Shown piece after piece: positions 28,126-37,735 of a stretch of 64,000 nt of DNA. Under the pieces are notes generated by a model. That model did not search any database. It saw only the letters and a list, made by a program, of their open reading frames with translations, and had not been told where the DNA came from. The stretch comes from Candidatus Bathyarchaeota archaeon (GTDB lineage Archaea > Thermoproteota > Bathyarchaeia > Bathyarchaeales > Bathycorpusculaceae): NCBI GenBank assembly GCA_026014595.1, contig JAOZHY010000019.1:1-64000 (forward strand), written 5' to 3'. How positions within the stretch are numbered: position 1 is the first letter of the stretch; each line of letters starts with the position of its first letter. Made by a program: the position numbers and the translations under genes.

Positions 28126-29559
28126 CTATACCATATATAAGTCTTTTTCCCTGAACAGAATATTCATCTTCCGAATGTGAAAACGAACAAGGTTTTCAAA
28201 CGACCAACATGTTAACAGTTTTTTCCGCACCCTCACAGCAACTGCTGCTACAGCTATGACTCCAGTCGTCCCGACCAAAATGAGTAGCAAGTTAACAGGC
28301 AACCATGCTGCAACTCCTTCAACGCCTATTGAAGGGTCATGCTCCAACATGTTTTCGCCGAAGTACGGGTAACCTATAAACAAGCGCAGATGGTTTCCGG
28401 AGTATAAGCTGCAGTAACGTTCACTGCGGATTTTCCCATTGTCTCCGAGTCTATGACAACCACTGTGTTCACAAAATCGAAGAAACCCGCCAGAGTCTGG
28501 CTTCCCTCAGCAAACTGAAGCCTAAAGCTTCCGTAACGTTTTCCCAAATTAAACGGGGTAGTGTCGCTTGCCTGCACGTTCCTGACTCGAATTCTTTGTC
28601 CTCCAGCAATAATGTCAGACATGTCAGAGTTAAGCTCAACGAATTCAGATGGAGCCATTGTGCTGCTTTCGGGCACTTGAGCCACAACCGTGTTGGCGTC
28701 TTCTTCTGCAATCGGTATCTTCGTGACGTTTATGGACGCCATGTCAGTCCACAACGCTAAGCCAGCGTGCATCGCAGGAGCCGATATGCCGTAGTCGCTC
28801 TGCAGTTGGGCGAAGAAACCGTTGAGTTTGTCGATGTTCCAGTCCCATCCTTTGATGACGAGGTCCATTTTTAACTCGCTGGGCATCGCTGAGTAATCGT
28901 AAAGTCCATAAACGTCCTCTGTTGCTCGAGTGTGCAGTGGATTATCACGTTGCCCTCTGCAAAATCGAATCCTGCAGGCGCCTTGACAAGCGTAAAGTTG
29001 AAGGAAAGGTAAGATGCGCCGTCTTCTCGCGTAACCTCAACAGGGTCTGTGAGGTTCCACCGCGCCGCGCTGAACGGAAGGAAGGATGGATGAAAATCTG
29101 AAAGCCAATTCAGATATGCATTTCTTATCCGTTGCTGAATCATGCGCCGTTGCATCATGTTTCCATGCATTCCGTACTTTGTCATCATCCGCTCCTGCAC
29201 CATCTGAGCATTTGCTTCATACTTTTGCCCGTAGTATTGGTTGTCAAGTGTCGTGTACTCGATGAGTCCTTTGTACTTCACAACGTAGACCTTGCTGGTG
29301 TCGTTTGAGTACCACCACAGGAACATGGTTTTTCCGCTGGAAGGCACCATCACAGTACTCAGGTCATCCTGAATTTTCCACCATGCCCCTCTCGACTATA
29401 GATAGCCAGCCCGTTGGCACCTGAGGTGTTTTCCGCGTTAGCATCACTGGATATGAGGGCTGGGACTGCGGTTGAAAACAGCAAAAATGTAAAGAAAATT
29501 GTTGCCGCCTTGCCTTTCGTGCCTCTCACTGCTTGCACACCGAGAAAAAAGCTATGCAA
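28126..29559 (-). pseudogene. frameshifted paralogue of the secreted membrane-anchored protein at 45.7 kb
   Basis: Four overlapping frames in three phases line up end to end with the intact protein at 45677-47017. First is a signal peptide (29559 onward), then residues from GKTMFLWWYSNDTSKVYVVK to the HPSFLPFSAARWNLT region, then a middle part with LKMDLVIKGWDWNIDKLNGFF, and finally a C-terminal part with FIGYPYFGENMLEHDPSIGVE and a membrane helix. At least three frameshifts separate them (near 29355, 28925 and 28385). At each junction the right protein continues in another phase. The product is therefore lost, or the assembly has three indels. Confidence 0.88.
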
Positions 29560-29640
29560 AACGTCCTCTTAAGAAAATCGCTTCCAAAAAACCCGAATGC
29601 GGCTGAAGCGTGTTTCTAGGAAACTAGAACTACATGCCGC

Positions 29641-30819
29641 TTATGGAACGTAGCTTGTTCCGTTCCAGAAAATCATCTGGTTGTACCCGTATGTCTCATT
29701 GGCTTCTAACCCGTCATCATATATTATGTCCAAGCTGTTCTGGTACTTTTTGATTAGACCGCCCACTTCGGTGCTTATGGCGAATGAGAAGTCGTCGGCT
29801 TGCCACAATCCCCAAATCTTGTCATCTGGACCACGAAAACCATATGCGTAACCATCCGGGAGAACATATGCGACTCTATCGGTAGGTGAGGCGCTTGGTC
29901 TGGGATTGTCCACGGCGTATTGCCAGAACCGTTTCAACGCATTTCGATGTTCTGGTTGGAGAGTGGTGTGCGTGTAATTCTCGTTCGTGTCAAAGATAAG
30001 GATGTATTTTGCTCCGTTTTCGTACGCTAGAACCAAATCGTTGTAAAGCGCCGTGGCCGATTCAAGATAAGGCGGTTGAGTGTACGTCCACGTAATCATG
30101 ACGCCCCAATCCTTGCCTTGAACGTTGGCTGCGCCTCTGGCGAGTGCTACGTTTAACTGTCTGCTGTAGTTCCAGCCGAATTCTGCAAAAACCACGTCAT
30201 ACCCCGCCTTGTAGTCGAACCAGTAAAGCGCATAGTCTGAAGTCGCCAATCGCCAATCATCGCCAAAATTATACTCAATTGCGTATTGCAGAATCATGTT
30301 CATACGGGTGGTATACTGATTTGCGGCGTCTGTAAAGTTGTCTGCTGACCAGTCTTTAAGCGCGGTGTAATTATCGTTATCCAGTTGACGCCCACCAGGC
30401 TCATCGAAAGCGTACAATCCCAAAAACGATTGCCCCCACCGGGTTTTTGCTTCTGTCAGCCATTGCCGCTGAACATCAATGCGTTCAGAGGTGTATTCTG
30501 GATGCATGTAAATCATGAAATCCATACCTTTATCGTAAATGTACGAGCAAACGTCGTTTAACTTTGCAACGTCGAAGGTTATTCCTTGGCTTCCGATAAT
30601 TATGAGGTTCGCGTATGGGCTGATTTCATCCACGAGCTGTTTGATTTCTGTTACGTTGTCATAAGCCACATCCACACCCACATGAACTCCCGAGACATCC
30701 CTCTTTAAGGGGGCTGCACCGAAAAAACCGTAGGTTATGAAAAGAGCGGCAATTAACAAAGAAACCAGTATGATACTCCATAAATACCTGTTTTTAAGCA
30801 ACGAACTGACGCTTGTCAC
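29641..30819 (-). CDS. membrane-anchored glycoside-hydrolase-like TIM-barrel protein
   Basis: A 392-residue protein. One N-terminal transmembrane segment (residues ~12-32) is followed by a large extracellular domain with alternating strand and helix text typical of (beta/alpha)8 hydrolases. Acidic residues cluster at strand ends, for example LGLYAFDEPGG (~145-155) and VVFAEFGWNY. Many Asn-x-Ser/Thr sites suit archaeal N-glycosylation. It may act on surface or environmental sugars. No specific glycoside hydrolase family could be named, and the catalytic pair is not proven. Confidence 0.65.
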   Translation of the reverse strand: MTSVSSLLKNRYLWSIILVSLLIAALFITYGFFGAAPLKRDVSGVHVGVDVAYDNVTEIKQLVDEISPYANLIIIGSQGITFDVAKLNDVCSYIYDKGMDFMIYMHPEYTSERIDVQRQWLTEAKTRWGQSFLGLYAFDEPGGRQLDNDNYTALKDWSADNFTDAANQYTTRMNMILQYAIEYNFGDDWRLATSDYALYWFDYKAGYDVVFAEFGWNYSRQLNVALARGAANVQGKDWGVMITWTYTQPPYLESATALYNDLVLAYENGAKYILIFDTNENYTHTTLQPEHRNALKRFWQYAVDNPRPSASPTDRVAYVLPDGYAYGFRGPDDKIWGLWQADDFSFAISTEVGGLIKKYQNSLDIIYDDGLEANETYGYNQMIFWNGTSYVP

Positions 30820-30931
30820 GGTGCAATCAACATTCTATCATACTGCAGTATACCTTAAAAACCCATAGGCAATTCGAGCTAATTTGTAGGCAGAATGAGA
30901 AAGAGCAGATTCAAGGGAAGCGAAAAGATTT

Positions 30932-31724
30932 TCAGGTGAAACGACATAGAAGAAATAGTATAGTTATGTTCAGGTACATGGCTGTCAAGCTGACAATCAG
31001 AGCTTTGTCAAGCCTTATGCCCTTTCCAAAGCAGAACGCGGCGGAAATCAGCAGCAGCCTCCAGACCTGCAGGGCAAGCAGCACGTACTGCGAGAGCGCA
31101 CTTGAAAGCATCATGAAGACGTATGGAAAAATCGCCAATGGAAACGTTGCCAGCCCGATGCAGGTGAACAACTGCAGATTATTCCCCGAGCGCCTGTACG
31201 CCACGTAAGTGAAAAGTGCGGCGAAAAGGAAAAGCCCTACCCAGTCCAGAACGTAAAACGCAACTATGCTTGCTTGGCTGAGCACTGAGTAGGGAAAAAA
31301 AGAAAAACAAGGCGGAGTCCAAACGTGCCACGGCGGCGCCCAACCCGCCCACCAGAAGCACCACCACGGCAAAGGGCAGAAGCATGACGGGGTTGGCGGT
31401 TTTGGCGAAAAGAGGCGAAAGAAACACCCATTTCCCAACCCGATGCGTAAAAGCCTCGCCAATGTCCAAGGGCGCAGGAACATCACCGTCCTTCAGAATG
31501 CGGTGCAGCATTCGCCCGCGCTCGTTGAGGTAGTACTTGCGCTGCTTGTCCTGCGCCACGAAGTCAGAAAGTATGTCCAAGTGGTAGTAGACGGTGCCCA
31601 CGCCTAAACCCAGTGTGTCTCGGAGTTCTTTGAACCAGACTTTCTCCTGCGCAGCCAAGATTTCTATTATTCTCCGCCGCGTTGGGTCTCTGAGTAGAGT
31701 GTAATACTTGGATGAGTCCTTCAT
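30932..31724 (-). pseudogene. winged-helix membrane regulator split by a frameshift at a homopolymer
   Basis: The first frame (31724 down to ~31300) encodes an ArsR-like winged helix (SKYYTLLRDPTRRRIIEILA, GVGTVYYHLDIL), then a linker and the start of a membrane domain. The continuation lies in another phase down to 30932, as YSVLSQASIVAFYVLDWVGLF and three or four more hydrophobic segments. The switch falls in a run of seven A (T on the coding strand) near 31290-31298. Removing one base would restore a ~264-residue protein. A sequencing error is as likely as a true mutation. Confidence 0.75.
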
Positions 31725-31874
31725 GGTTCAGAGTTCTCCGCCTGCGTCTTTTATAAGTAAAGTCCAGTGCTCGGGATTTATAGGTTTGCGAAAACGGCTA
31801 TGTGCTGTCTGGAATATTGCTTCTTCGGGAATACGTGCTTTATCTGCAAGCGACGCCATTTACTCTTGAGAAGG

Positions 31875-33272
31875 ATGAAGGCACCGAAGGGTATGACGCT
31901 TCCTAAACGCTTCAGGATAGCTTACCTAGCGTTCATTGCGCCATTTATCCTTGCGTTTCTGTCCTGGCTGTATTTCCCTTCCGTTGCCCTCTGGATAATC
32001 AGAAACCTCTTCAGCTACGCCGCAGCGGAACAACCAGCCAACATAGTGTGGACTGGCGCAATCCGCTTCTTCTACACTTGGTACACTTTCGTAGCCATCG
32101 GCGTGGCAGGCGTCTGGGTCATAGCCGCATTTTTCGCTCGACGCAGACACAAGACCACTAAAAGCCCGTTTTATCCCATGGTGTCCTTCGTGGTTCCTGC
32201 TTTCAACCAGGAAAAAAACATCGCCGCGTGCGTGGCAAGTCTGTTCAAGTGCGCGGAAAAGTACGACGGTCTCTGCGAGGTCATAGTCGTAGACGACGGC
32301 AGCACCGACTACACCTACGAAGTGGCGTGGTCCACAGTACAACTTGCCCGCGCTGAACATCCGCATGTCCGCGGCAAGGTCGTGCGCCACACTGCCAACC
32401 TCGGCAAAATCGAGTCTTTAAGGACCGGCATAAACCGCGCGTTAGGCGGCTTAATCGCCATTGTGGACGCGGATTCAGAGTGGACGCCTGACACGCTGGT
32501 CGGGCTTGTAGATTACAAGTTGACAAACGGCAAAAAAGCCGTCACAGGCTACGCGCACCCGAACGGGCAAGGCAGCGAAGGAAACCTCTACGTGACCCTG
32601 CAACGCCTAGAGTACAGCCACGGCTTGGCTGTTGGACGCTGTGCTCAAGGCTTAGGCGACAACGTGCTCGTGGTCTCCGGCGCCATAGGCGTTTACGACG
32701 CGGACCTGCTACGTGAAGTCTTGTCGGAAAAAAACATCCACAGCGTCACCGAGGACCTGGAAATCACATTGGAGATGCACAAAAAAGGCGCTAAAATCGG
32801 GTACGTGAGCACAGTGCAGAGCGCCACGGTTGCGCCGTTCTCGCTTAGTGCGTTGTGGCATCAGCGACTACGGTGGTTCACTGGCTGGCTGCATAACACG
32901 CTGGGGATTCACCGTGACTTGATGGGTCGGCAGTCGTGGCTGACAGCGCTGCTCTGGTACTGCTACGTGTTCGAGTACGTGGGCGCCTTCGTGGATTTAG
33001 CCGCATTAATCGCGTTTCCTTTCCTGTGGCTTTTCGCGCCTGACCGCCTGCTGTTCGCGCTCAACCTGCTGGTTTTCATCCCTTACGGTTTGCTCATCGG
33101 CGTGGTTGGTCAAGCGATTGCGCTCCGCTTCGCTTACGGCAGCGTACGTTATGGATGGCTGCTGTTTTACACGCCCCTGTACCCGCTGTTGCGGCTGGTT
33201 AACGTGGTTGCCCGTTCCCGCAGCGTCGTCAGCTACCTCATGGGCAACAATGGAAAATGGCATGTTGGTTGA
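31875..33272 (+). CDS. GT2 family processive glycosyltransferase, multi-pass membrane
   Basis: From the ATG at 31875 this is 465 residues; a GTG at 31767 would add 36 unlikely residues rich in Cys. Two N-terminal membrane helices (~13-35 and 55-80) are followed by the GT-A core: VVDDGS, VDADSEWTPD (DxD), TEDLEI, and the acceptor motif QRLRW (~337-341 counted from 31767). Three to four C-terminal helices follow. This is the cellulose/hyaluronan synthase-like layout, so it probably makes or extends a surface polysaccharide. The product is unknown. Confidence 0.88.
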   Translation: MKAPKGMTLPKRFRIAYLAFIAPFILAFLSWLYFPSVALWIIRNLFSYAAAEQPANIVWTGAIRFFYTWYTFVAIGVAGVWVIAAFFARRRHKTTKSPFYPMVSFVVPAFNQEKNIAACVASLFKCAEKYDGLCEVIVVDDGSTDYTYEVAWSTVQLARAEHPHVRGKVVRHTANLGKIESLRTGINRALGGLIAIVDADSEWTPDTLVGLVDYKLTNGKKAVTGYAHPNGQGSEGNLYVTLQRLEYSHGLAVGRCAQGLGDNVLVVSGAIGVYDADLLREVLSEKNIHSVTEDLEITLEMHKKGAKIGYVSTVQSATVAPFSLSALWHQRLRWFTGWLHNTLGIHRDLMGRQSWLTALLWYCYVFEYVGAFVDLAALIAFPFLWLFAPDRLLFALNLLVFIPYGLLIGVVGQAIALRFAYGSVRYGWLLFYTPLYPLLRLVNVVARSRSVVSYLMGNNGKWHVG

Positions 33273-33322
33273 AGAGAAGGGTTTTAAGGGTTAACGCTTT
33301 TTATGCTTGCTGGGCGTTTGCT

Positions 33323-34045
33323 ATGCCAGTGAAAGCTGTACTCTTCGACATGTTCGACACGCTTATGCTAATCGAGAAGGACCACATGTTCTACAATCCT
33401 TCGCTGAGACGAGCATACCGCTCATTAGTGGACAGCGGCATAGACGTGTCTTTCACGGATTTCAGACGGGCATACATCAAGGCACGCGACGCACTTTACG
33501 CCGAGGCTGACCCAACGCTGGCGGAGCCACACTTCAACGTGCGGATTGCAGATGCTCTGCGGAGCTTAGGTTACAAGTTTGACGCTGACAGCCCAGTGGT
33601 GTCGCGGGCAACGCTGGCGTTCTGCGAAGAATTCATGACTTACGTGCGCATTGACGATGACACCGAAGCGGTCTTACGCAAGCTTCATGGGAAATACCGC
33701 CTTGGCGTAGTCTCGAACTTCGCCATCCCCGAGTGCGTGCACAAACTGCTGGAACAGCACGGGTTAGCTGGGCTCTTTGACGTGGTGGTGGTTTCTGCCG
33801 CGGTTAACAGGCGAAAGCCAAGTCCTGAGATTTACCGACGGGCACTGGAGAAACTTGGCGTGGCAGCGGAAGAGACAATATTCGTGGGCGACACAGTGGA
33901 CGCGGACGTGACGGGTCCGAAAAACATGGGCATGAAAACCATTTTCATCGAGCGCCGCGTGCAGAAGGAAGTGGAGCAAGCTTGCCCAGACCAAACCATA
34001 AAACGCCTAAGCGAATTGCCTGCGGCGCTTGAACGTTGCCTGTAA
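33323..34045 (+). CDS. HAD-superfamily hydrolase
   Basis: From the ATG at 33323 (a 22-residue upstream extension is unlikely) the protein has 240 residues. Motif I is DMFDTL with nucleophile Asp and acid-base Asp. Motif II is VVSNF, motif III is the Lys in RRKPSPEIY, and motif IV is GDTVDADVTG. The helical cap lies between motifs I and II. It is predicted to be a phosphatase or dehalogenase-like enzyme; the substrate is unknown. Confidence 0.88.
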   Translation: MPVKAVLFDMFDTLMLIEKDHMFYNPSLRRAYRSLVDSGIDVSFTDFRRAYIKARDALYAEADPTLAEPHFNVRIADALRSLGYKFDADSPVVSRATLAFCEEFMTYVRIDDDTEAVLRKLHGKYRLGVVSNFAIPECVHKLLEQHGLAGLFDVVVVSAAVNRRKPSPEIYRRALEKLGVAAEETIFVGDTVDADVTGPKNMGMKTIFIERRVQKEVEQACPDQTIKRLSELPAALERCL

Positions 34046-34088
34046 AAACATATAAGCCTCGCTTCCGTACTTGACAGTGGGATTCTTT

Positions 34089-34373
34089 ATGGTTGAGATA
34101 GCTAAACTATTCTGGAGACGAGTAGTCACCGCAGACGGGTTTGTTCTCGGCGAGATACACAGCGCAGAAGTGGACACAAACACTTGGGTAGTTACACACT
34201 TCTACGTCAGCTTGAATGATGAGGCGACGGATGCACTTGGTTTTGAAGCGCCCTTCCTTGGGAAGGTCACGGTTTGCCTACCCGTTTCGACGATTAAGGG
34301 CTTTAAGGAAACCGCGGTGCTGAACAAGACGCTGGATGAACTGCGCGACCTCAGGGAATGCAAGGCACGCTAA
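34089..34373 (+). CDS. PRC-barrel-like protein
   Basis: From the ATG at 34089, 94 residues of mostly strand-forming text: RVVTADGFVLGEIHSAEVD and WVVTHFYVSLNDEA, then FLGKVTVCLPVSTI. This is the PRC-barrel layout also seen in the 43-kb protein. Such small archaeal proteins bind RNA or proteins. A T8 tract at 34377-34384 follows directly. Confidence 0.68.
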   Translation: MVEIAKLFWRRVVTADGFVLGEIHSAEVDTNTWVVTHFYVSLNDEATDALGFEAPFLGKVTVCLPVSTIKGFKETAVLNKTLDELRDLRECKAR

Positions 34374-34376
34374 GCC

Positions 34377-34384
34377 TTTTTTTT
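34377..34384 (+). terminator. T8 tract after the PRC-barrel gene
   Basis: Eight T residues begin 4 nt after the stop codon. This is a typical archaeal intrinsic termination signal. Confidence 0.5.
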
Positions 34385-34466
34385 AATATCAACGGGATAG
34401 TCTGGTAGAAGTTCCTTCAGTATAGAAGAGAAGGTTGTCAAAGAAAAGTGGGGTGTGATTAGCTTG

Positions 34467-34886
34467 CTATTTCGCGACTATCCTCGCTGCAAAAGCCAAG
34501 ATTATTCCTGCCCAACCTATGCTGCTGTACTCCGCGATGACGTAGGCTACCTGCTGCGTCGTGACCAACGTTATTACAAGCAGTATCAACCAAAGCAAAC
34601 CCACGCCGACTCCTAAACTGATTATGAATTTGCCCGTTCCCACGCGGTTCAGGAGGATCAATATGCCGCCTGCGATGACGGCGAACCCGCCCGCCAACGA
34701 TATGGCGATGAGTATCAGCATGAGTATGTTGACGACTTGGATGACCTGCGGGTCTTGGATATAATTTGGCAGTTGTTCACTAATCAGTTCGTAGGTTCCT
34801 GTGGGACCGTGGATTCCCGAGAGTAAAAGGAGCACGCCTGCGACCACTGCGAGCACACACGCAGCCTCACGCCTAATGTTCGGCAT
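34467..34886 (-). CDS. four-helix membrane protein of unknown function
   Basis: A 139-residue protein with four hydrophobic segments (about 9-25, 45-80 as two helices, 95-115 and 120-137). A first loop of about 20 residues (GPTGTYELISEQLPNYIQD) lies on one side. It has no recognised motif. It is convergent with the PRC gene. Confidence 0.6.
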   Translation of the reverse strand: MPNIRREAACVLAVVAGVLLLLSGIHGPTGTYELISEQLPNYIQDPQVIQVVNILMLILIAISLAGGFAVIAGGILILLNRVGTGKFIISLGVGVGLLWLILLVITLVTTQQVAYVIAEYSSIGWAGIILAFAARIVAK

Positions 34887-35021
34887 TTTGCTAGAGCACC
34901 TATCCTACAAGTATGCTAAGCAGAGTCATTTAACAGTTAGCCTCTGTGTTTTCTTTTAACCTGAGGAAGAGGGCAACAGTTAATATTCTGAGGCTGAGTA
35001 ATTATTTTATCACTGGTTCAA

Positions 35022-35441
35022 ATGCCCTTAAACACAAGTCAACTTAAACAAAGGATAACTGAAGTTTTTGATGCTAAATCAGAGTTAAAGAGGTTAACCT
35101 TCAAACCTTACGCTAAACTGAGCTTGGAAGAAAAATACGCTATAAGATATCATGTGATAGTTTTAGCTGAAGCGCTGGGAAGCATGTGTTTGCACATTGC
35201 CACGGAAGATTTCAAGCTGAAGCCTCAATCCTACGCTGAATGCTTCAAGATCATGGAAGAAAGAAAAGTATGCAGTGATTGTTCCAAGGATTTAACTGCG
35301 ATTGTACGGCTTAGAAACCTCTTAACTCATCGGTATTGGTCGATAAATGACGCACAAGTTTATGATTCCATTAAGGACGACTTTAAAGGTGTTGACAAAT
35401 TCATAGATGGTGTGAAAAAGAAGTATGCAATCAGCCTATGA
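35022..35441 (+). CDS. hepT: HepT-type RNase toxin (DUF86/HEPN family)
   Basis: A 139-residue helical HEPN protein. The motif R98-N-L-L-T-H103-R-Y105 fits Rx4HxY, the ribonuclease site and the tyrosine that the partner AMPylates in characterised systems. The gene overlaps the nucleotidyltransferase by 17 nt. The assignment rests on the motif and the partner. Lower G+C than neighbours fits horizontal exchange. Confidence 0.86.
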   Translation: MPLNTSQLKQRITEVFDAKSELKRLTFKPYAKLSLEEKYAIRYHVIVLAEALGSMCLHIATEDFKLKPQSYAECFKIMEERKVCSDCSKDLTAIVRLRNLLTHRYWSINDAQVYDSIKDDFKGVDKFIDGVKKKYAISL

Positions 35442-35769
35442 CAAGATACACTATTACGAGTTTGGAAAAAAAGAAAAAGCGAGGATAATCGCTAAACTCA
35501 AAGCCTTTTTGGCGAAGGAAAAAAGAATTAAACTTGCAATACTTTTTGGCAGCGTAACCCGACGAAACTACGGCAGGGATATAGACCTCTGCATACATGC
35601 CACTCCAGAACTTAACTTTAAAGAACTGCTTAGCCTTAACGCTCAAATAGAATTGGAGTTAGGCATTCCCGTGGACTTAGTGGAGCTGTCAAACCTTTCT
35701 GGGGCACTTAAAGCTGAAATCATCAAGAAAGGCACATTAATTAAAGGGGACAAACTCAGCCAGCGATAA
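35425..35769 (+). CDS. mntA: MntA-type minimal nucleotidyltransferase antitoxin
   Basis: A 114-residue protein with the minimal nucleotidyltransferase core: Gly-Ser at 42-43 (ILFGSVTRRNYG), Asp-Ile-Asp at 52-54, and a third acidic residue in PVDLVEL. MntA antitoxins silence HepT by adding AMP to a tyrosine. The overlap with hepT supports a single unit. Confidence 0.86.
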   Translation: MQSAYDKIHYYEFGKKEKARIIAKLKAFLAKEKRIKLAILFGSVTRRNYGRDIDLCIHATPELNFKELLSLNAQIELELGIPVDLVELSNLSGALKAEIIKKGTLIKGDKLSQR

Positions 35770-36008
35770 ACTGTAAAAAGTGCAACCGTAACTGAACCTT
35801 GTGTGCATCCCAGCATTTACTTAAGTACTTTCGTTACTAAACGCTAAAGCCACTAATCAAAACATAGTTTCGCACAAAAAAAACTGCGGTTGTCTTACAT
35901 TCTTGATGATAGCTTTTTTAGCAGGCATTTTTATCTTGACAAAGTCCCATATGCTTATCTAAACTTTGAAGTATGAGTTACACATCTCAACATCGCGTCC
36001 CCAAAACG

Positions 36009-36674
36009 CTATACTATCCGCGTGCAGACTGTCCTGAAACCTTCTATGATGTGGCTGATCCGCATCGGGTACTTCCCGTTGACCACGTAACAATCCAGCG
36101 GGGTTTCCAAAAGCAGTTTAGGGAGAAATTTATCGACGCTTGTCCGTCGCCTCATGTTAAACAGTTCCTGCACGGAAATCTCCTGAAGAAGTTCGCCGTC
36201 AACGTTTTTCTTCGGGTCCGCGGTGAAAATTCCGTCTACATCGGTGACTAAAATGACTTTGGCGGCGCCTAGGCGTTTGGCAACGAAAGCTGCGATGGAG
36301 TCCGACGTAACGTCCCAAGAATTCTCTAACGGGTCTTCGTTGAACATCATATGCGACGGCAGGAAAATCGGCACCTTACCCATCGAGGAGATTCTTTCCA
36401 AATCGTCTGGTGTGCGTGAAACAATGGAGCCCGGCGTGACAGCGGACAGCAGCAGCCCAAACTGGTCCATGCCTAAAATTGCCATTCTATGCGAAACACC
36501 ATGTGGCAGAGAAAAACGCTGGTCAAAATCCCTCACAGTATCTGCGAACTCGCCGCCTCCAGGCACCACAACTAACGCATGCTTCTTCGCCAACTCGCTT
36601 AACTTGCTGCATAAAGCCCGAAGCACTTCTGGGTCTTCGGCTAAGCTGCCCCCTACCTTTATTATAGCATCCAT
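36009..36674 (-). CDS. mfnE: [5-(aminomethyl)furan-3-yl]methyl phosphate kinase
   Basis: A 221-residue amino-acid-kinase-fold protein. KVGGSLAEDPEVL at the N-terminus and VVPGGGEFAD (~37-46) bind phosphate, and VTDVDGIFTADPKK is the late nucleotide-binding loop. MfnE phosphorylates the furan intermediate to its diphosphate, the step before coupling to tyramine-glutamate. It is the last gene of the operon and overlaps mfnF by 13 nt. Confidence 0.9.
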   Translation of the reverse strand: MDAIIKVGGSLAEDPEVLRALCSKLSELAKKHALVVVPGGGEFADTVRDFDQRFSLPHGVSHRMAILGMDQFGLLLSAVTPGSIVSRTPDDLERISSMGKVPIFLPSHMMFNEDPLENSWDVTSDSIAAFVAKRLGAAKVILVTDVDGIFTADPKKNVDGELLQEISVQELFNMRRRTSVDKFLPKLLLETPLDCYVVNGKYPMRISHIIEGFRTVCTRIV

Positions 36675-37735
36675 TTTACAGTCACACCTTCAATTTTGCT
36701 TGCAGCCATCAGGGCTACGCCAACAGCAGGCGATGCGGAAGCAGCCGCGGCATTTCCCGTCAGCTCGTCAAGGTTCATAATTTCTTCAACGCCTATGCTT
36801 TCAGCTGCCTTTCTCGCTAAGAAATCTCTTCCCAACCCTGTAACCACCACGGGAACCTTCCCACCAGCGATGTGGGCTACTCGTGAGTAGACTTGTCTCA
36901 GCCCCTCTGCTATCTGTGCGACTTGCCGTTTATGGATGTACGTTGCCATTTGTGTGATTTCCTTTTCCGTTAGCATTTCCATGTCGGCGCAGACCACCCG
37001 GGCAAGCCGCGCCATCGCTTCAGCTCTTGTTTTTCCGCGGCTGTCAGCCGTTTCAACAGTGTATTCCTCTGCCGTGATGTTCCCCAGCACCAAGTGAACA
37101 TCACCTGACTGAGCAAACAGTTCCGAAGAGACCCGAGCCACGCCGTCTCTGATAGGAATGGAATTGACGATTGCCGCGACGTTTGTGCGTAAGCCTCCGG
37201 TGTACACGAGTTCTCCGCACATGAGTTTTTCCAAATCATTTTTGCCCATCGCCGAAACGCGCCCGTTCACCACGGGGATGATGCTGGTGCTCGTGCTTCC
37301 AACGTCCACAACAACGCAGTTCGCAAGTTGTTGAGCGACCAGCCAGCCTGTGGCTGCCCAATTCGCTGCGGCAACTTTAAGGGGCTCCTTTTTGGCTGCG
37401 TCAAGCGTCCTCAACTCGGCGTCCACATCCAAAACGAAAACAGGCACATCCGCAAAGGCTCTGGCAACGTGTTCCAATATGCGGGTGACGCCTTCCCGTT
37501 TCGTCTGGTACACGTCAGAAAGCTCCGCCGTCATAGTCACCCCAGCACAGTCAAGTCTTGCTCCGCCGCTTAGCTTCTCCTTAAGCCGCGAAAGAACTGT
37601 CGCAAGCTTTTCTGGGTCTTTCCAAACTGGGTAATACTCGACTGCAACCTTAAGCGATTTGACACAGCCGTTACTGGTGCCTATGAATGCTGCTTTAGTG
37701 TTGGCGCCGCCTATGTCCCAGCCAATCACGTTCAC
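36662..37735 (-). CDS. mfnF: MfnF, furan-tyramine coupling enzyme (actin-like ATPase fold)
   Basis: A 357-residue protein of the hydantoinase/oxoprolinase-like 'H4MPT-linked C1 transfer' family. GWDIGGANTKAAF (residues 5-17) is the phosphate loop, CVVVDVGSTSTSIIPV (~136-151) a second, and VTGLGRDFLARKA a third. MfnF condenses the furan diphosphate with gamma-glutamyltyramine. The GTG start shares one base with the mfnD stop. Confidence 0.9.
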   Translation of the reverse strand: MNVIGWDIGGANTKAAFIGTSNGCVKSLKVAVEYYPVWKDPEKLATVLSRLKEKLSGGARLDCAGVTMTAELSDVYQTKREGVTRILEHVARAFADVPVFVLDVDAELRTLDAAKKEPLKVAAANWAATGWLVAQQLANCVVVDVGSTSTSIIPVVNGRVSAMGKNDLEKLMCGELVYTGGLRTNVAAIVNSIPIRDGVARVSSELFAQSGDVHLVLGNITAEEYTVETADSRGKTRAEAMARLARVVCADMEMLTEKEITQMATYIHKRQVAQIAEGLRQVYSRVAHIAGGKVPVVVTGLGRDFLARKAAESIGVEEIMNLDELTGNAAAASASPAVGVALMAASKIEGVTVKWML

